A DNA stretch of 57,719 nucleotides from Bacteroidia bacterium (GTDB lineage Bacteria > Bacteroidota > Bacteroidia > Bacteroidales > Marinilabiliaceae): the NCBI GenBank assembly GCA_030526155.1, contig JAUNDI010000005.1:38785-96503 (forward strand). Reading direction: 5' to 3'. Numbering within the stretch: the first letter of the stretch is position 1; the number at the start of each line of letters is the position of its first letter. A model generated the notes under the pieces. It ran no database searches. It was given only the letters and a program-made list of their open reading frames with translations, and was not told the origin of the DNA. The translations under genes and the position numbers were made by a program. Shown in pieces: positions 54,383 through 57,719 of this stretch.

Positions 54383-54390
54383 CAAACGTA
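54383..54390 (-). promoter_or_regulatory. -7 element abutting the speA start
   Basis: TACGTTTG on the minus strand matches TAnnTTTG. Standard spacing puts transcription start near 54379, one base before the TTG start codon. No clear TTG -33 about 20 bases upstream. Confidence 0.5.
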
Positions 54391-54470
54391 TTAAAATGAA
54401 TGTAATAGAATAACCCTTAAAAAAATAGGATATATGTTGTTGTCTTGTATATGTTGTGTCTTATGGTAGA

Positions 54471-55127
54471 CTATTTCAACCAACCGAGAATAGTTTGACT
54501 ACCAACTACCTTGTCCTTTAGCTTCACATCTATTTGTGTACCAAGAGGCAAGTATAGGTCTACACGAGAACCGAATTTTATGAAGCCCATCTGAGAAGAT
54601 TGCTCGATATTTTGGCCCTCCTTAGAGTATGTAACTATACGACGAGCCAAAGCTCCAGCTATCTGCCTAACGAGTATTTTTACGCCCTTCTCGTTTTCTA
54701 TCACTACTGATGAGCGTTCGTTTTGTGTACTTGACTTTGGGAGCCATGCTGCTTTGAAGTTGCCGTTATGGTGTCTATAATATCTTATAGCTCCCGAGAT
54801 AGGATACCAATTGATATGGACATTGAATACGGACATAAATACAGATACCTGCAAGCATCTACACTTCAATACCTCTGGTTCGTCTACCTCTTCGATAGCT
54901 ACTATAGTACCATCGGCTGGTGCTACTATTGCTCCATCCATTCTGCTTGTTACTCTGTGTGGTACGCGGAAGAAGCTAACGACGAGAGTAGTAAATAGAC
55001 CGAAGATAGCCAATATGATGTATGTTGCAATGGAAAGACCCATTGTAAAATAGCATGCTGCAAATACTGCAACGAAAAGTGTAATAGCGATAGCTATAGT
55101 TGGATACCCTTCTTTATGTAGTCTCAC
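54471..55127 (-). CDS. psd: phosphatidylserine decarboxylase proenzyme, archaeal-type
   Basis: Makes phosphatidylethanolamine at the inner membrane. 218 aa with two N-terminal hydrophobic segments (about 10-45), VSFFRVPHRVTSRMDGAIVAPADGTIVAIEEV, VFMSVFNVHINWYPISG and the self-cleavage site QMGFIKFGSRVDLYLP with S187, which becomes the pyruvoyl group. The short PSD-A type lacks the LGST box but has FGSR. It starts with GTG 37 bases after cdsA, so both lipid genes are cotranscribed. Confidence 0.93.
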   Translation of the reverse strand: MRLHKEGYPTIAIAITLFVAVFAACYFTMGLSIATYIILAIFGLFTTLVVSFFRVPHRVTSRMDGAIVAPADGTIVAIEEVDEPEVLKCRCLQVSVFMSVFNVHINWYPISGAIRYYRHHNGNFKAAWLPKSSTQNERSSVVIENEKGVKILVRQIAGALARRIVTYSKEGQNIEQSSQMGFIKFGSRVDLYLPLGTQIDVKLKDKVVGSQTILGWLK

Positions 55128-55163
55128 TATGATAATGCGTTAAAAAGATTAGACAAAGGAATA

Positions 55164-55982
55164 TTAGACGAAGAAATAGTAGAGGAGCGCCACGATAGGG
55201 CTAACGAACATCACTGCGTCGAACCTATCTAGGATACCTCCATGACCTGGTAGCATGTGACCAGAATCCTTTATGTTAACTGAGCGTTTAAACATACTCT
55301 CGATCAAATCGCCACATGTTCCGATAACAGATGCTGCCAAAGCAGTAACTACGCAGAACCACAAAGGAAGAGCTATCCACTCGCTACAATAGTGGTGAAC
55401 TGCCACTGCAGCGGCCAGTGTCAAGACTACGCCGCCGATGAAGCCCTCTATAGTCTTCTTAGGTGATACGCGCTCCATAAGTTTATGTTTTCCCATGGTC
55501 ACACCTGTAAGGTATGCTCCTGTATCGTTTACCCAGCAGAGTATGAAGAGGTATAGAATTGGCCAGAAGTCGTATTGTTCACCCTTAAAAGCTAGGAGAT
55601 TAAAAAGTGCGAAAGGCATACCTACATATAGTATACACAAAAGAGTCATTGCTATATTGAGGAATGGGTGCTCGTTATGGCTAAATAGCTCTACCAAGAA
55701 GATAAGCCATAGCATACCCACCATCATTAGCAATATTCTAGTATCTGTACCTGCTGTATTAATAAGGAAGCCTAGCATGAAACCTACGAGGTTTATGCCC
55801 AAGGCTATATAGAAATGAGGCGCTTGTCCGCTAGCACGGGACATGCGACAGAACTCATTGGTTGCCAATGTAATAATACAAGTCATTATCATGGCGTACG
55901 ACATTGGGCTTAAGTATAAGGCCACGCCAATCGTCATGACAAATAAAATGCCTGTAACGGCTCTTGTCAAGAAATTCAACAT
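55164..55982 (-). CDS. cdsA: phosphatidate cytidylyltransferase
   Basis: Makes CDP-diacylglycerol. 272 aa from the ATG at 55982 (a TTG five codons upstream is not needed): about eight membrane helices, and the CDS signature near the C-terminus SVNIKDSGHMLPGHGGILDRFDAVMFVSP (about residues 232-260) with ISPKKTIEGFIGG. First gene of the cdsA-psd unit, followed in the same direction by speA, kinase and thyA, which have a separate promoter. Confidence 0.95.
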   Translation of the reverse strand: MLNFLTRAVTGILFVMTIGVALYLSPMSYAMIMTCIITLATNEFCRMSRASGQAPHFYIALGINLVGFMLGFLINTAGTDTRILLMMVGMLWLIFLVELFSHNEHPFLNIAMTLLCILYVGMPFALFNLLAFKGEQYDFWPILYLFILCWVNDTGAYLTGVTMGKHKLMERVSPKKTIEGFIGGVVLTLAAAVAVHHYCSEWIALPLWFCVVTALAASVIGTCGDLIESMFKRSVNIKDSGHMLPGHGGILDRFDAVMFVSPIVALLYYFFV

Positions 55983-56015
55983 TTTAAATGATGCCAATTC
56001 TACACTTTAACGGGA

Positions 56016-56045
56016 CAAATTTAGATATTTTATATGTAATGGCAA
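56016..56045 (-). promoter_or_regulatory. cdsA promoter
   Basis: On the minus strand, TTG (56045-56043), a 19-bp spacer and TAAATTTG (56023-56016). The leader to the ATG at 55982 is about 30 nt. Confidence 0.8.
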
Positions 56046-56075
56046 TTCAAAAAGGACAAAAAGTTAGTAACTTTG
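56046..56075 (+). promoter_or_regulatory. promoter of the PurF-like gene
   Basis: TTC (56046-56048), a 19-bp spacer and TAACTTTG (56068-56075). It abuts the divergent cdsA promoter back to back. The leader is about 68 nt and AT-rich. Confidence 0.7.
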
Positions 56076-56146
56076 ACATCGCAGACGTGGTCGTTAGTCG
56101 ACCTCTCTATTATATAATACAATAGAAATTTGCATAAATAAAAACA

Positions 56147-57556
56147 ATGGGTGGCATTTTTGGCACAATAGGCAAGACGAGTTGCATTAAGGATTTGTTC
56201 TATGGAACAGACTACAATTCGCACTTGGGTACAAAACGTGGCGGTCTAGCTACATATTCCGAAAAGGGTTTTGTCCGTTCAATTCACAATCTAGAGAGTA
56301 CTTACTTCCGCACCAAATTCGAGCCAGATCTTGAGAAGTTTATAGGTAATTCTGGTATTGGTGTTATCTCTGATACCGATTCACAACCTATAATTGTAAA
56401 TAGCCACCTTGGTCGTTTTGCTCTTGTTACTGTAGCGAAGGTAGCCAATATGAAGGAGATAGAGGCTGGTCTTTTGCGTCGTATGCACCATTTTGCTGAG
56501 TTTAGTGGTGGTGATACCAACCAGACAGAGCTCATAGCTATGCTGATTACCGAGGGAAAGGATTTCGTTGATGGCATAGAGCGAGTATACAATCATGTGA
56601 AGGGTTCATGTACTATGCTTTTGCTCACAGAGGATGGCATTATTGTAGCACGCGATAAATATGGACGTCTTCCACTTGTAATAGGCAAGAAAGAGGATGC
56701 TATGGCGGTTACGGGAGAGTCGGTAGCCTTCCCTAATCTAGGATATGAGACGGTATATAATGTAGGTCCGGGTGAGATCCTAAAGCTAACAGCGGACGGC
56801 TTTGAGCAGCTTCGCAAGCCAGAGAAGAAGATGCAGGTATGTTCGTTCATGTGGATATATTATGGATATGCGCCATCGACCTATGAGAATATTAATGTAG
56901 ATGACTTCCGTGTAAAGAGTGGCATTCTCATGTCGAAAGATGAGGATGTGAAGCCAGACCTTGTGGGAGCAATTCCAGACTCAGGTATTGGTCATGCTAT
57001 TGGCTACTCAGAGGGCTTGCAGGTGCCTTATCGTCGTGCTATAATTAAGTATACCCCTACATGGCCACGTAGTTTCACACCTACCAATCAGAAGATGCGT
57101 GAGCTAGTAGCTAGCATGAAGTTGGTGCCAAATAAGCATCTCCTTGAGGGCAAGCGCGCTATGCTTTGTGACGACTCTATAGTACGAGGTACGCAGTTAC
57201 GAGACAATGTAAAGGTGCTCTTTGACTATGGAGCGAAAGAGATACATATGCGTATTAGCTGCCCACCGCTATTGTACGGCTGTCCATTTATCAACTTCTC
57301 TGCATCTAAGTCGGTTCTTGAGCTCATTACTCGTCGTATAGTACAAGAAGAGGAGGGCGATATGAATGCGCATATTGACGAGTACATTACTCCAGGTACG
57401 GAGAGGTACAATAAGATGGTTGACATCATTTGCAAGCGTCTAGGCATGACATCCCTTAAGTTTAATACACTTGAGAATGTTATTGAGGCCATAGGTCTAC
57501 CAAAAGAGTGTGTATGTACACACTGCTTCGACGGTAGCAGTTATGGACATGAATAA
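56147..57556 (+). CDS. PurF-like amidophosphoribosyltransferase family protein without the N-terminal Cys
   Basis: 469 aa. An Ntn-type glutaminase-like N-terminal domain (about 1-235) and a phosphoribosyltransferase-like C-terminal domain (about 250-440) with the PRPP loop MLCDDSIVRGTQLRD (about 339-353). In true PurF the second residue is the catalytic Cys freed by processing (MCGI...); here the start reads MGGIFGTIGKT, so the nucleophile is replaced by Gly. Cysteines C232 (VCSF), those in SCPPLLYGCPF and C455/C457/C460 (CVCTHC) resemble the Fe-S ligands of Bacillus PurF. Related 'MGGFFG' proteins occur in Firmicutes and Bacteroides, usually annotated PurF; a glutamine-dependent role is doubtful. 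Confidence 0.85.
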   Translation: MGGIFGTIGKTSCIKDLFYGTDYNSHLGTKRGGLATYSEKGFVRSIHNLESTYFRTKFEPDLEKFIGNSGIGVISDTDSQPIIVNSHLGRFALVTVAKVANMKEIEAGLLRRMHHFAEFSGGDTNQTELIAMLITEGKDFVDGIERVYNHVKGSCTMLLLTEDGIIVARDKYGRLPLVIGKKEDAMAVTGESVAFPNLGYETVYNVGPGEILKLTADGFEQLRKPEKKMQVCSFMWIYYGYAPSTYENINVDDFRVKSGILMSKDEDVKPDLVGAIPDSGIGHAIGYSEGLQVPYRRAIIKYTPTWPRSFTPTNQKMRELVASMKLVPNKHLLEGKRAMLCDDSIVRGTQLRDNVKVLFDYGAKEIHMRISCPPLLYGCPFINFSASKSVLELITRRIVQEEEGDMNAHIDEYITPGTERYNKMVDIICKRLGMTSLKFNTLENVIEAIGLPKECVCTHCFDGSSYGHE

Positions 57557-57583
57557 GGGATAATAGGATATTTATATATGAAG

Positions 57584-57618
57584 AATCCTCGCTACTTTGG
57601 AGTAGCGAGGATTTTTGT
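57584..57618 (+). terminator. terminator after the PurF-like gene
   Basis: ATCCTCGCTACT (57585-57596) and AGTAGCGAGGAT (57601-57612) form a perfect 12-bp stem with a TTGG loop, followed by TTTTGTTTTT. Confidence 0.9.
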
Positions 57619-57637
57619 TTTTCTTGCGGTTGGGAGC

Positions 57638-57681
57638 CTTTTCATGAAAAGACTCTACAGAGGGGAGATGCTTTGAAAGCA
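57638..57681. repeat. two short palindromes next to family 1 copy C
   Basis: CTTTTCATGAAAAG (57638-57651) is a perfect palindrome and TGCTTTGAAAGCA (57669-57681) is an inverted repeat with a one-base centre. They lie between the terminator and repeat copy C. Confidence 0.5.
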
Positions 57682-57692
57682 CATGGGGAGGT

Positions 57693-57719
57693 CTCGGGGA
57701 GCACCCTTGTTCATCGCAA
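57693..57719 (-). repeat. dispersed repeat family 1, copy C (cut by the window edge)
   Basis: On the minus strand the edge reads TTGCGATGAACAAGG then GTGCTCCCCGAG, matching copy A. The element probably extends past the window. Confidence 0.75.

Noticed and set aside
55983-55997. TTG start of a longer CdsA
   Set aside because: The ATG at 55982 gives a normal membrane-protein N-terminus and a sensible leader from a consensus promoter.
56030-56224. 64-codon minus-strand ORF between cdsA and the PurF-like gene
   Set aside because: It overlaps both promoters and the start of the PurF-like gene and shows no recognisable composition or family.

Overview
The window looks like chromosomal core DNA of a gut-type Bacteroidales (phylum Bacteroidota). 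The reasons are: promoters of the Bacteroidota form TTG-(18-21 bp)-TAnnTTTG in front of many genes; almost no Shine-Dalgarno sequences; the lysS-gpsA-pgi order and a lysyl-tRNA synthetase with the C-terminal extension I associate with this phylum; and families concentrated there (DUF4254, DUF3127, a PorE-like TPR/PD40 protein, short arginine decarboxylase, ligand-sensor propeller proteins, a GH2 lipoprotein). I cannot fix genus or species. I saw no rRNA, tRNA, CRISPR array, prophage or insertion sequence.

Layout. 0.3-4.4 kb (+): lysS, gpsA, pgi, closed by a terminator. 4.5-13 kb (+): clpC, an exopolyphosphatase-like gene, a sigma54 activator without a DNA-binding domain, a DUF4097 protein, DUF4254, an OmpA-family lipoprotein and a GT9 heptosyltransferase, which runs tail-to-tail into recJ. 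14.8-16.8 kb (+): hpt, adk, fabG. 17-21.4 kb (+): a bifunctional-nuclease-domain protein, an SpmA/SpmB-type membrane protein, lysC and lysA (lysine/diaminopimelate). 21.5-25.7 kb (-): a DUF3127 OB-fold protein with an SSB-like tail, a membrane-anchored LytTR regulator, a PorE-like lipoprotein and an outer-membrane barrel. 25.9 kb (+): murB. 26.9-33 kb (-): GT2, an inositol-phosphatase-family gene, mtaB, rpmE2 and a GH2 beta-galactosidase. 33.4 kb (+): a TIGR04076-like gene. 33.7-36.4 kb (-): operon udk, DEDD exonuclease, gamma carbonic anhydrase, murI. 36.5-41.8 kb (+): Dabb protein, small membrane protein, mutL, two rhomboids, an EEP phosphatase. 41.8-56 kb (-): trmN6-like, TIGR02757, lolD, a cysteine-less TlpA-like protein, an ABC-2 exporter pair, a giant propeller/SpoIIE phosphatase, thyA, a Ser/Thr kinase, speA, psd, cdsA. 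56.1-57.6 kb (+): a PurF-like protein.

The genes serve mostly central tasks: translation, central carbon, cell wall (murB, murI, DAP), lipids (psd, cdsA), nucleotides (adk, hpt, udk, thyA), DNA repair (mutL, recJ) and envelope traffic. The less ordinary parts are signalling and altered enzymes: a kinase cotranscribed with arginine decarboxylase and sitting about 0.9 kb upstream of a periplasm-sensing PP2C phosphatase; a PurF-like enzyme lacking the N-terminal cysteine nucleophile; an enhancer-binding protein with no DNA-binding domain; a membrane-tethered LytTR factor; and a redox-dead thioredoxin-fold protein. Intergenic DNA carries at least two dispersed repeat families: TTGCGATGAACAAGG with TGCTCCCCGAG, and AGCGAGGTATGAGCGAG. 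Two genes look leaderless.
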